Positions 45,255 through 55,660 of a DNA stretch of 64,000 nucleotides are shown here, in pieces. Position numbers and translations under genes: made by a program. This DNA is from Microcebus murinus. Lineage: Eukaryota > Chordata > Mammalia > Primates > Cheirogaleidae. The stretch is from contig NC_134120.1 in assembly GCF_040939455.1 (NCBI RefSeq), forward strand, positions 1,064,501 through 1,128,500, given 5' to 3'. How positions within the stretch are numbered: position 1 is the first letter of the stretch; every line of letters begins with the position of its first letter. The notes below the pieces were generated by a model, which saw only the letters and a list, made by a program, of their open reading frames with translations, was not told the DNA's origin and made no database searches.

Positions 45255-45370
45255 TAAGTGAGCATGCACGCGCATGTGTGCAGAGCTGCACGTGCCCATG
45301 CCCGTGAGTGCATGTGCGTAACTACATGCATGTGTGTGTTCACATGTGTGTGGTCACGCACGTGCATGCC
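45255..45370. repeat. Degenerate TG/CA-rich low-complexity tract
   Basis: Alternating purine-pyrimidine text built from GCATGCACGCGCATGTGTGC-like words. A possible Z-DNA former. Confidence 0.8.
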
Positions 45371-46580
45371 TGTTCTCACCCGAGGACTCGGAGACTAGCC
45401 TGCAGATTCAAACTGTCCAGTGAGGTCAGGCTCTTGTCTGGAGATGGCTTTAGAAAGAGAGGTCTTGCCCGCCCAGGAGACGGCAGCTTTAGCTGCAGTG
45501 TATCGGTGTGAGTGGGCCGTAGTGGGGGGTTGCGGTGCGGTTTCCTGCGTCCGCCGGGACCGGGGAGCCTGAGCCAACCTGCTGGGCTGCGGAGGCCTCT
45601 GCGTGCAATGGCCCCAGCAGAGCCGCTGCTGCCACCGAGTGCCAGCGCCCAGGGAGAGGGACAGCAATGGCGTGGTCTCTGCGGAGCCTGTGTGGCCCCT
45701 CCAGGTGTGCCTCTCCGTGCACCTTCGTTGCTGTGCTGGGGCGAACACGGCTGTGCTGGACCCAGAAGAGACCGTGGGAGCCTGCGGTCAGTCACGGCAG
45801 AGAGAGCAAAGGAAAGTGGGTGGCCAGTGACAGGCCGGGGTGGCCGGAGTTTCCCAAGTCGTCCTTCACGGGGTCGCCTGTGGCATGGTGTCCGTAGTCA
45901 CCTGGATCCCTGCAGTTCCACGGACCTGGGGACAGGACCGCCGGGACACTGCCCCGAGAGCAGCTTGTGCGTGGGTTGGGGAGTCGGCTAGCTGACGTTT
46001 GAGAGTCCCCGCCGCGACCTGGCACTGCGTCTGCTCTGCTCACCCACCGTGGGAGGCAGGCTCCTGGCCGACCAGGCGGCCTGACGTTGGTGACTGGTCC
46101 AGGCAGTGAGGGGCCTGAGGGGCGGGGCCGGCACTGACAGCGGCACAGCCCTTGGCTGGGCCATTCCCGGGAGCTCAGGCAGTGGCCGAAGCGGGGCCTC
46201 GCCTGTCTTTCGTCCTCTGGGTGCCTGGGGCCTGGACATAGCCTGGACCACCCCCTCCTCTCCCGGTGTGTCTCGCTCCCACCTCCCCTGTCTGATGCGG
46301 CTGAGGACACGCACTGGGCGTGCTCTGCGGCGGGCAGCACCGACGTCGCTGCCGTCCTTGCCTCAGCATGCTCAGGACCGGACGCTCTACCATGGGCAGA
46401 GCAGCGGCTGCTGGGTCACCAGGGCGCGCCTTCATGGGTGGATGCTCTGCTGACCCTGGTTTCCTTTGTGTTTCTGGGGGTCCAAATAGCAGATGGATGG
46501 CAGGGGACTCATCAGCAAGACCCTCTGGGCTTCTTGACAGCACAGCGTCGTGGAAGGAGCTGCGACCCGACGCACAGGGG
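45371..46580. other. Unique GC-rich intergenic DNA
   Basis: No gene recognised. Frames up to 182 codons on both strands have no domain. Confidence 0.4.
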
Positions 46581-47057
46581 TGGCCAGGAGGAGAGCCGTG
46601 GCTGGGAGGAGAGCCGTGGTCGGGGAGGAGAGCCGCGGCAGGGGAGGAGAGCCGTGGCCGGGGAGGAGAGCCATGGCGGGGAGGAGAGCCATGGCCAGGA
46701 GGAGAGCCGTGGCTGGGAGGAGAGCCGTGGTCGGGGAGGAGAGCCGCGGCAGGGGAGGAGAGCCGTGGCCGGGGAGGAGAGCCGCGGCAGGGGAGGAGAG
46801 CCGTGGCCGGGGAGGAGAGCCATGGCGGGGAGGAGAGCCATGGCCGGGAGGAGAGCCGTGGCCGGGGAGGAGAGCCGTGGGCACGAGGAGAGCCGTGGCT
46901 GGGAGGAGAGCCGTGGCCGGGGAGGAGAGCCGTGGCAGGGGAGGAGAGCCGTGGCCATGAGGAGAGCCGTGGCTGGGGAAGAGAACCGTAGCCAGGAGGA
47001 GAGCCGTGGCTGGGGAGGAGAGCCGTGGCTGGGGAGGAGAGCCGTGGCCAGGAGGTG
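46581..47057. repeat. 18/19-bp minisatellite, about 26 copies
   Basis: The unit is GAGGAGAGCCGTGGCNGG, with an extra G in many copies that makes it 19 bp, and with variants CCGCGGCAGG, CCATGGCGGG and CCGTGGGCACGA. The mix of 18 and 19 bp shifts the frame repeatedly (EESRG, GGEP, RRAVAG blocks), yet few stops occur, so frames up to 362 codons arise on both strands. They are repeat artefacts. Confidence 0.95.
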
Positions 47058-48714
47058 GCTTTGGGAAAGGCCTCGGCACCTGTTCTTGGGACCCTGGGGA
47101 GTGCTCCCTGTCTGGGACTAGACGCATCTGAGGGTGTCACTGTGCTCCCAGCCGAGGCTCGTGCGCGAGGGTCTGCGACACACTCCACTGGGGGTGTGGA
47201 CAGCACAGACGCTCCTGTGCGTGGAGTGGTGGGGGTCTGCAGGGCCAGTGTGTAAGCGAGCATGTCACCCCCCAGACCCTCAGACTCATTTTCCTGTCAT
47301 AGATAAGCACAAATGAGTAGCCAAGAAAATGTGCCCAGTTAAAGCATTTTTAAAATCATTTTTAAAAAATCTAACTTTCTGCTGTGTCTTGGTATCTTAA
47401 AACTCAGTAATCTGCCAGCGCCCACCCTGGTTGGCTGTGTGCACAGACTTCCGGCCCTTTGCTAGGAGAGTGAAGGCCGGAGACGACGGGATGCCGCCCA
47501 GGGTGCTGGGGCGCTGCCTGGGTGTCCCCTTGTGACCCGGCGCCGAGCACTCAGCCTGAACACGGGCTGGGGACGATCAGAGCAGGGCACTCTGAGAAGG
47601 GGGCCGTCCCCGAGCAGCCCCACAGCACCGGCACTCACGCAAGCATCCCCCGGTGCTGAGGTGGCCTTGGGGACAAGGGTGAGCGTGACGGTGGAGGCTG
47701 TGCCACTGACGCTTGACCTGAGAGAGCAGGGAGGGGACGAGGAGCCTCCCTGTGCCACAGAGTCACGCGGGGCTCAGGCTGTGAGGAAGGGACGTTTCAA
47801 GATGCTATTAAGAGCATCACTCTAGTGCTTAGGCATAACACCCCCACATCAGTGACCACAGCAATCTCGTCCCTGACCCTACACTCCCCGAGGCTCTCTG
47901 TTCCACTCCTTCCTCTTCTCTGGTGCCTGGGCGTAGCCAGTGGAAAGCTTTCACAGAACAGAGTCCCACATTTTATCGTTTTCTCTTCCGTAAATGTGGC
48001 CTCACCAGGCCTTAGAACCCCAAATCAAGGCAAACGAAAAGAAAGCGATCTTGCTAGCCTTTTCCGTGCGCTGAGCTCTGTAACTGTGCGCGCTTCACGT
48101 AAGGAGCTCCCTGCACGGAAGCACGGCGACGTCTCGACCGGAGCTGTCAAGCCCACGGCGGCTGGCTCAGCCCCACGGAGGGCGCTCCTTGTCCGCACGG
48201 GAGGCAAGTGCCCACTCCGACTGGAGATCAGGGGGAGCAGCCAGTAGGACAAGATGAAGAAGAATCCCACGGAACTTTGGGAATTTGAACCAGAACTCGG
48301 TTCTGCCCTTCTGTCCCTCAACAGACTTTCCTTTCTGATGTTTCCCTGCCCTGAAGACCGGGGCCGGCCGCAGCCTGGGAGGCTCAGTCCAACTTGCTCG
48401 TGCACTTTTTATCTGTTGACAAGGTTTACAGTTGGAAACACCCTCTTCATCCGGAGGCTGTGCTCATCGTGGAGAGGACACCGAGCCTCTAGACTCTGGG
48501 AACGCCGTCCCGGGAACGTGGCCCCTTGGCAGGCCGCTCTGCCAGTGGTCCCTTTCGGAAGGGGGGGACTGGGCCAGAGTGGCTGTGTCACTGTGTGCTG
48601 ACTTTGCAGTCATCAGCTTAGAGATGGAGACCTCTGTTTCCGTTTTCTCTCTGCTCTGCAATGCACGTCTGGGCTAAACGAAGGCACGGGGGTGAGAACT
48701 CTAGGATTCCAGTG
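47058..48714. other. Unique intergenic DNA
   Basis: No gene or repeat recognised. A 140-codon plus frame at 47825-48247 has no domain. Confidence 0.4.
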
Positions 48715-48845
48715 CATTCATTTGTTTACCAAATACTTGCAGTGAACTAACTGTTGGCAGGGGTCTGTTCTAGGTTTTTTATATTTAAATGAAGAAGACA
48801 TGGTCCTTACCCTCAAAGAGTTCTTGACCACTGGGAAAAAGACAC
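48715..48845 (-). mobile_element. L2- or MIR3-like 3' end
   Basis: TTCATTTGTTTACCAAATAC, TTGCAGTGAACTAACTG, GGGTCTGTTCTAGG, AATGAAGAAGACATGGTCC and CCCTCAAAGAGTTCTTG resemble the reverse complement of the L2 3' end (TGTTGAATGAATGA terminus). Confidence 0.6.
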
Positions 48846-49899
48846 CACAGTGGCCGACTGCCGTGGCCCAGGTCAGTGCGAGCGGAGGGACATGTGCGCT
48901 CGGCGCGAAGGACGGCGGCTCACAAGGAGAGCGTGCCTTCGGCAGAGGCGTGCCCGTGCTCGTGCAGATGTGGGGCTCGCACTTGGCTATGGCTCCGAGA
49001 CTGTCCTGACAACTTCCAGACACCCCTCAAAGGTAATCAGTGCAACTCGGCCGTCCACAGGTAACGCCGGGCTTTCGCTGAGGCCTCTGAGCCACAGTGA
49101 CGCACTCAAGGCAGAGGGACCTCCCTAACGTCACCAGGTTAAAGACATCTTTTCCGTCTTCGCAGGAGTCGCAGTGGAGAGAAGCCGAGGGAACACTGCT
49201 CCACACTTAGGGACACAGCGTAGCACAAGCTGCCATTTCCCATCCGGGACTTGGGACAGATCGTGAACCACAGTCACATGTTGTCGCCGTGACAATCTTT
49301 CTTAATGAGCAAATTTACCTACATCCATATTTATCTTCTCCTGGATTTGAGAAGAGTCAAAAAAAAAAAAAATACGTTTATCCCCAACTCTGTTCACGAA
49401 CTGCTCAGCAGGTGTCGTGTTTGTGGGATTCTGTTGACGAATGTGATGTCCTGCCTCTGAACCTAACGTTTGCTTCCTTTTCAGTGCATTTCTTCATTTT
49501 CTTAACCTTATACAGAAAAACACTTGCAAGTCTGAGCTTCTGTTTAAACGTGAAGGGATTTTTCTGTAGAGACTGACCAGCGGTGATGACTTAAGGCCAA
49601 AGACTGGGGTCTATCTTCTAATTGTTGTATTTGAAGTTGTTTTTATCATAACATTTATTAACACCTCGAAGTGTACAGTTTCTTTCACTCTTTTATTTAG
49701 CAAAATGCAAATCTGGTGTAATGATGGTGAAATTACTCTTAGCATAATCACGTAAGAAACTGACACCGGCCCGAGAACTCGCGGCGCTCTAACAATGGGT
49801 CCTGTGCGCTCCTGAGCTCCTCGGCTCCCTCTCTGCAGACTCGACGCGGGACGTGGGGGTCACACTGCGCGCGTTCACGGATCGGGCACTGGCGCGGCT
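48846..49899. other. Unique intergenic DNA
   Basis: No gene recognised. An A-run lies at about 49359-49372. AT-rich after 49600. Confidence 0.4.
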
Positions 49900-50250
49900 C
49901 AGAGCGTGGGCTGAAGTACGTTTTCCCTCTGACAAGTCCAATGCATGAATAAACAATTTAAATGCAATTTAAATACTATTATGGGGTGAAGCATAATTAA
50001 TTTTAAAATCATATTTAAGTGTTTTTAGTCTGTGAGCTCCCAGCTCATTTAGTGTAAAAGGAACGTTGCTAAATCACTTGCTTTGCATGTAGGAAACACT
50101 CTCTTTCCAAGTATTTGTGTTTCTGTTTCCATTTTCTCTTCTAGACCAGAAGATTTTCCACAGTTGCTGTGATTACATCCTAAACTATTTAAAAGCCCCT
50201 GTTCACAAAAGCATCTTGCAGAAATGCCAGGGCTCTGACTCACTTCTCTT
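49900..50250. promoter_or_regulatory. Candidate conserved noncoding element
   Basis: AT-rich, repeat-free text with GCATGAATAAACAATTTAAA, AGCATAATTAATTTTAAAA, TGCTTTGCATGTAGG and CTGTGATTACATCC. Suggestive of homeodomain and POU-type sites, but only inferred. Confidence 0.35.
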
Positions 50251-50517
50251 TAGTGCCATTGTCAGATTTCTGTAGCTGAAATCGCGACGGCCTCTATTAG
50301 TGACACACACTGGGAGTTCGTTTCTCTTTTCTTCTCTCTTTTTCTCTTGCTCATCTCATGTAACACCTGCTAATTTTGTTTTATGGTAATTCCTTAAATG
50401 TGGCAGTTGACATGATTTCCTCCTGTTTATGCTTTTTGAAGATTAACGATAAATACAAAAAATTTCAAAGCATCTTGTGGGAAAAATATATGAGGGCTGT
50501 CTGGTTGGCGTCCAACC

Positions 50518-51310
50518 ATGGATACAATGGATACATGGATACAATGGCTGCATGGGTACATGGATACATGGATGCATTGGCTGCATGGATACAACGGATA
50601 CATGAATACAATGGCTGCATGGGTACATGGATACATGAATACAATGGCTGCATGGGTACATGGATACATGGATGCATTGGCTGCATGGATACAACGGATA
50701 CATGAATACAATGGCTGCATGGGTACATGGATACATGGATGCAATGGCTGCATGGGTACATGGATACATGAATACAATGGCTGCATGGGTACATGGATAC
50801 ATGAATACAATGGCTGCATGGGTACATGGATACATGGATGCATTGGCTGCATGGATACAACGGATACATGAATACAATGGCTGCATGGGTACATGGATAC
50901 ATGGATGCAATGGCTGCATGGGTACATGGATACATGAATACAATGGCTGCATGGGTACATGGATACATGGATGCAATGGCTGCATGGGTACATGGATACA
51001 TGAATACAATGGCTGCATGGGTACAACGGATACATGGATGCATTGGCTGCATGGATACAATGGATACATGGATACAATGGCTGCATGGGTACATGGATAC
51101 ATGAATACAATGGCTGCATGGGTACATGGATACATGGATGCATTGGCTGCATGGATACAACGGATACATGAATACAATGGCTGCATGGGTACATGGATAC
51201 ATGAATACAATGGCTGCATGGGTACATGGATACACGGATACAATGGTTGCATGGATACAATGGATACATGGATATCTGGATACAGTGGATTCATGGATAC
51301 ATGGATATAA
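50518..51310. repeat. ATGGATAC-based minisatellite with 33-bp units
   Basis: The basic word ATGGATAC is organised into 33-bp units, GGCTGCATGGGTACATGGAT plus ACATGAATACAAT. They alternate with variants containing GGATGCATTGGCTGCATGG and ACAACGGATACATG. A higher-order pattern of several 33-bp units recurs (for example the GCATTGGCTGCATGGATAC word near 50574, 50672, 50838, 51038 and 51144). Multiple long frames on both strands are repeat artefacts. Confidence 0.95.
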
Positions 51311-51854
51311 AGGCTAGATCCTTTCCAGACACTGCAATGACGAATTAATGTCACTCTGCATTTTATGGTCTTATATGTGAAAAATAATTTCCTGTGGAAA
51401 GTCTCATACTCTGCAATGCAACTAAGGAAGGAAGACATTATCTCTTTTTTCCTAAATCTGAAAATTGAGACATAGTCTAAGTGATGAAGTGATTTAATTA
51501 TGCACTGTGGTATTGTGGAAAGTAACTTTAATTCCTGTCTTTACAGATTCTGAAGGACACAGTGTGTGTCCACATTGTTTAGATACTCCTGCCTCCTCTC
51601 CTGACAGTGTGTGAGGGAAGTACCCTACCCTTGCCCTTGGTCCACCTGGACTCGCTAGCATATACATCCACAGTCCCTTGGGATAAGGGTGACTCGTAAT
51701 CTTCTACTGTCCCCATGGTGCACTGCACGTTAGATGCTCGGCAACATGTGCTTATGACTAGTACATCCGAGTTCAACTTTTGCTCCCTAATCATTTAATA
51801 AAGGAAGTGTTCCATGCAGGAGTTCTGGGTTCACGTACTATTAATAGTACATCT
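51311..51854. other. Unique intergenic DNA
   Basis: No gene recognised. Confidence 0.4.
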
Positions 51855-52015
51855 TATAGAAGGAACTGGCTCTTCTGAGCATTAACATCCTCCTCTGAAA
51901 ATTGAGCATATCAACAGACTCTACCTCCTGGGGTTCTTGTGAAATTAAAAGAGTCAACAGTAAAGTGCTCAGCACAGTATTGTGCATGACAGACACTCAA
52001 TAAAAGTGTGCAGTT
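51855..52015 (+). mobile_element. MIR SINE fragment
   Basis: TTAACATCCTCCTCTGAAAA, CTACCTCCTGGGGTTCTTGT, GAAATTAAAAGAGTCAACAG and TAAAGTGCTCAGCACAGTAT follow the 3' half of MIR, ending CTCAATAAAAG. Confidence 0.9.
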
Positions 52016-52179
52016 CTCTTCTTTCGGCTACAATTCCCTCCCATCCGTGCACACACTTCTGCCGACGGCAACAAGCAAAGCCTGGTGTTTTAGACTGGCC
52101 ACCCCAGAGCAGCCCCGCCTGCCTTTTGTTAACAGTTAGAGCATCATAACTGAACACGCTTTGACTATTTCAGGAGTGT

Positions 52180-52350
52180 TGGCAGAGCCAACTGTTATTG
52201 AGAATTTATCAGAAGCTTGACACTGCGCTGTGTACATGGCATTGTGACATTTAACACACATGAGAGTCACATGATGTGACTGGTGCTTTCGTTTACAGTA
52301 AGAGAGGGAGGACCGAGAGAGGCCAGCACCTTCCTCACAGGGCGGGGGGA
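52180..52350 (-). mobile_element. MIR-type SINE fragment
   Basis: TTATTGAGAATTTATCAGAA, CACTGCGCTGTGTACATGGC, ACATTTAACACACATGAGAG and CGTTTACAGTAAGAGAGGGA are the antisense order of the MIR/MIR3 3' half. Confidence 0.7.
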
Positions 52351-52959
52351 CCCCGTGCCGGGTCCAGTGTGTTTCTCCAGTTTGGTTCTTTGCCTCTCTG
52401 TCCTTCACGCTCTCTGCGGGGCGCATGCTGAACGTTTGGTGCTCAAACCTTGCCTTCCCTTCCTGGAACCTGCTGACCCTGTTTATTGGCACTGATTGTG
52501 TGTGCGTCTCTGTGTATGTGTGAGCCACTTAGGGTTTTCAACATGCGTGACCATGTCTTCTGCAAATAAAGATAGTTTTACTTCTTCCTTCCCAATCCAG
52601 ACGCCTTCGTTTCTTTCTGGGGCCCAACTGGCCCTGCTAGAGCCTCTGGCACACCGCCAGGCAGGAGCCAGGGGAGTGGGTGTCCTTGTTTGCTCCTGAT
52701 CTTACTTTTTTTTTTCCAAAATTAGGTCAAATGTTAGCTGTGGGTTGTTCATAGGTGATCTTTATCAGGTTGAGTGAGTTCCCTTCATTCCAGTTTGTTG
52801 AGTGTTTTTATCATGAAAGTGTGTTGGATGCCAGATGCTTTTCCCATGCATGTTGGGAAAGATTATGGTGCACGGTGCACCAAATTGACAGATTGTATTT
52901 TGAACCAACCTTGCATTACTGGGATAAACTCCATTCGGTTGTGGGCATAATCTTTTTTT

Positions 52960-53327
52960 TTTTTTTCTGTTGGTTGAATGGTATTTTTTAAAAAAATTTT
53001 TTCAGCATATTATGGGGGTACAAATGTTAAGGTTACGTACATTGCCCTTGCTCCCTCCTCCCTCGAGTCAGAACTTCAAGCATGTCCATCCCCAGTTGTT
53101 GTGCATTGCACTCATTATGTACATATATACCTGTCCCCTCCTCTCCACCTGCCCGACACCCGATAAATGTTATTCCTATGTGTCCGCTTAGATGTTGATC
53201 AGTTAATACCAATTTGCTGGTGAGTGCATGTGGTGCTTGTTTTTCCATTCTTGGGATACTTCACTTAGTAGAATGGGCTCCAGCTCTATCCAGAAAAATA
53301 CAAGAGGTGCTAATATCACCCTTTCTT
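52960..53327 (-). mobile_element. Nested lemur L1 3' end
   Basis: After a T-rich start, GCATATTATGGGGGTACAAA, ACTTCAAGCATGTCCATCCC, CCGACACCCGATAAATG, TTGATCAGTTAATACCAATT and AGTAGAATGGGCTCCAGCTC give the lemur L1 3' UTR in antisense. Its flanks carry ATAATCTTTTTTT at 52947-52959 and 53328-53340, a likely 13-bp target duplication inside the older L1, with a T/A-rich site typical of the L1 endonuclease. Confidence 0.85.
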
Positions 53328-53515
53328 ATAATCTTTTTTTCCTGTGTTGCTGGATTGAGTTTGGTAGGATTTTTGTTTTGTTTTGTTTTGATGATCCATC
53401 TCTATTCATGGTGGACATTGGTGTGTAGTTATCTTTTCTTGTGATTGTTTTTGGTCTATTTTAGAGTCAAAGTAATCCTGTCCTCATGGAATGAGCTGAG
53501 AAGTATTCACTCCTT

Positions 53516-53917
53516 GTTTTACTGTAGGGCCTTGATAACGGAGGGCACTCTTTCAGTGATTAGGAGAGACACACATGGCAACAAAAAGTGTGTTAGTGGG
53601 GTCCTGGGGTGCAAGCAGAGATCAGGGGCACGGGCAGGGAGCATGTGCCCCTGGGGCGCTTGCCTCTATTGGGGTGCAGAGTGGGGAACTTGGGCATCAG
53701 AGAGGCCTGAGGGAGGCAGGGCAGCCAGTGGGCAGGCGACAGAAAACCCGCCTGCAGCAGTTCCAGCGGGGAGGGGATGTCTCGCGGTCCTGCTGGCTCC
53801 GGGCTCGTGCACGCTGTCGGGCGAAGTTGTCTGGGCTTAGCCACAGCAGGGGAAACAAGAGCTCCTCACCTGAGTTAGCCGGATGTCAAGGAAACATAAA
53901 ATTATAAGAATTCATTA
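53516..53917. other. GC-rich insertion of unknown origin inside the L1
   Basis: L1 text breaks off after GAAGTATTCACTCCTT and resumes at CTCTCTTCCATTTTG. The intervening 400 bp is GC-rich and shares nothing recognisable with L1. A plus frame of 110 codons (53575-53907) spans most of it but has no domain. CACTCCTT at the left and CACTCTCTT at the right could be a decayed target duplication. It may be a retroposed transcript, a transduced segment or filler DNA. Confidence 0.6.
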
Positions 53918-55435
53918 CACTCTCTTCCATTTTGTTTGTAAAAAATTGGTGTTAATTCTTTAAATGTTTGATAGATTTCACTAGTGAGCCATCTGGTCCT
54001 GGGCTTTTCTCTATGTGGATGTTTTGAGGGTTTTTTTTTTAATGTTATAATTTAATCTCTATACTTATTATTATAGATCTATTTAGATTTTCAAGTTTTT
54101 CTGGAATATTTTCAATTTCTTCTGGAGTAGTTTGTATTTTTCTAGGAATTTTTGCATTGCATATAGATTATCTAATTTTTTTTGAATATAATTTTTATAA
54201 TATACCCTTATAATCCTTTTTATTTCTGTAAAGTCAGCAGTAATGTCTTCCGTTTTTATTTCTGATTTTAGCAATTTAATGCTTCCTCTTTTTTCTTTGC
54301 CAGTCTAGCTACAGTTTTGTCAATTTAATTGATCTTTCAAAGAACTGACATTTTTTGTTTTTGTATTTCAGTTTTCTCTGTTGTCTTTCTGTTCTCTATT
54401 TTATTCATTTGCCCTCCTATCTTTATTTTTTCCTTCCATTTGTTCACTCTGTTTATTTTATTCTTCATTTTTCAGTTTCTTAAGATGGAAAATGAAGTTG
54501 AGTTGTTGATTTAGGTTTTCTTTAAATGGAGCACTTCTAGTTTTTAAGTTTCTAATTGGTACTTTCACCACACCCCATGGTACTTGGTATCTTGTATCTT
54601 CACTGTTATTCACCTCCAAGTATTTTCTACTTTTCACTGTGATTTCCCTTCTTCATTGTGATTTCTCCTCTGACGCATTGTTCTTTAGGAGTATGTTGTT
54701 TAATTTCCTTTTGTTTGAACTCCCCAAATCTCCTGCTTTTGATTTCTGATTTTATTCCATTATGCTCAGAGAATATACTTTGTAGGATTTCAGCCCTTTC
54801 AAATTGGCTGAGACGTGCTTCATGGCCCGGCGTGCCGTGCCTGGCACGTGCCCCAGTGCACTGAGGAGGAGTGGCTTCGTCTGCGAGGGCCGATCGGTTT
54901 GCAGCATTTTCAAGTCCTCTGCTTCCTCCCCGGTCTGTCTACCTGTCAGGATTTCATTCCCGAACGCTGGGTTGACGTCTCCGGCTGTTAATGTTGAGTT
55001 CCGCATCTCTCCCTTCAGTGCTGACGTTGTTGCCTTGTATATTTCGGGGCTCTGTTGTTAGGAGCATGTGTTTACAATCCTTCTATCTTCTTTATGGGTT
55101 GAGATTTTTATCAATACAGAATGTCTTTGTCTGTAGTAAAAGCATTTGTCTAAAAGTCTACTTCGTGTGATGCTAACAGGGCCACTCCAGCTCTGTTTTT
55201 GGTTACAGTCTGCAAGGAACATTTATTATCCATCTTTTTACTTTCAGCTTATTTATGCCTTTGAATCTAAAGTGCGTATCTTATGTACAGCATGCGGTTG
55301 GCTCTTGCTTTTTAAAAGCCATCCTGCCAGTCTCTGCCTTTTCATTGGAGTACTTTGTATATTCACATTTAATTCAATTACTGATAAGGTTGGACCTATG
55401 CCTATCCTTTGATATTTGTTTTCTGTATGTTTGAT

Positions 55436-55502
55436 CTAGTTTGGGTTAATACCAACTTAATTTGTTTACCATTAAAATTGAGCTGGTATTAACCTGAACT
55501 AG
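55436..55502. repeat. Imperfect inverted repeat at L1 5' junction
   Basis: CTAGTTTGGGTTAATACCAA (55436 onward, 28 bp) pairs with the segment ending GCTGGTATTAACCTGAACTAG at 55502, matching 24 of 28. The spacer is about 11 bp. To its left the L1 reads in antisense; to its right L1-like text reads in sense. This is as expected of a 5' inversion during insertion. Confidence 0.8.
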
Positions 55503-55660
55503 ACTTTTACTAGTTAAGATACTAATTGTAATTCCTGGGGCAACCAATAAGAAAGTAAGTGGAAAAATTAAAAGAAAAGATGAAGGAATTAAATGATGCA
55601 CCCAAAAATATCTGTTTAACCTCAAAGAAAGCAGTAAAGTAGAAATACAGAAAGAACAAT
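55475..55660 (+). mobile_element. Inverted 5' piece of the L1
   Basis: CTAATTGTAATTCCTGGGGC, AACCAATAAGAAAGTAAGTG, GGAATTAAATGATGC and CAAAGAAAGCAGTAAAGTAG resemble sense L1 upstream of the ORF2 part that lies in antisense on the left. Twin priming is the usual explanation. The right end is approximate. Confidence 0.5.

Larger units (their letters stand above)
52525..55463 (-). mobile_element. Old L1 (L1M-type), ORF2 part, interrupted
   Basis: Antisense L1 ORF2 text runs from TCTTCTGCAAATAAAGATAG at 52557 through ACCTTGCATTACTGGGATAA, TGTTGCTGGATTGAGTTTGG, TAATTCTTTAAATGTTTGAT, TTTTTATTTCTGTAAAGTC, GGGGCTCTGTTGTTAGGAGC and TTGAATCTAAAGTGCG to about 55435. The copy is interrupted by a younger L1 (52960-53327) and by a GC-rich non-L1 insertion (53516-53917). 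Coding capacity is lost through many stops and gaps. The element is 5'-truncated and its right end is an inverted junction. Confidence 0.9.

Noticed and set aside
46175..47263. A 362-codon proline- and serine-rich frame on the minus strand
   Set aside because: The 18/19-bp repeat translated; no stable frame and no domain.
50427..51438. Frames rich in His, Cys and Tyr or in Met, Gly and Trp
   Set aside because: The ATGGATAC minisatellite translated in several registers. Their Cys/His content is not a zinc-finger pattern.
54083..54274. 63-codon Lys/Ile-rich minus frame
   Set aside because: It lies inside the old L1 and is a fragment of degraded ORF2, not a separate gene.
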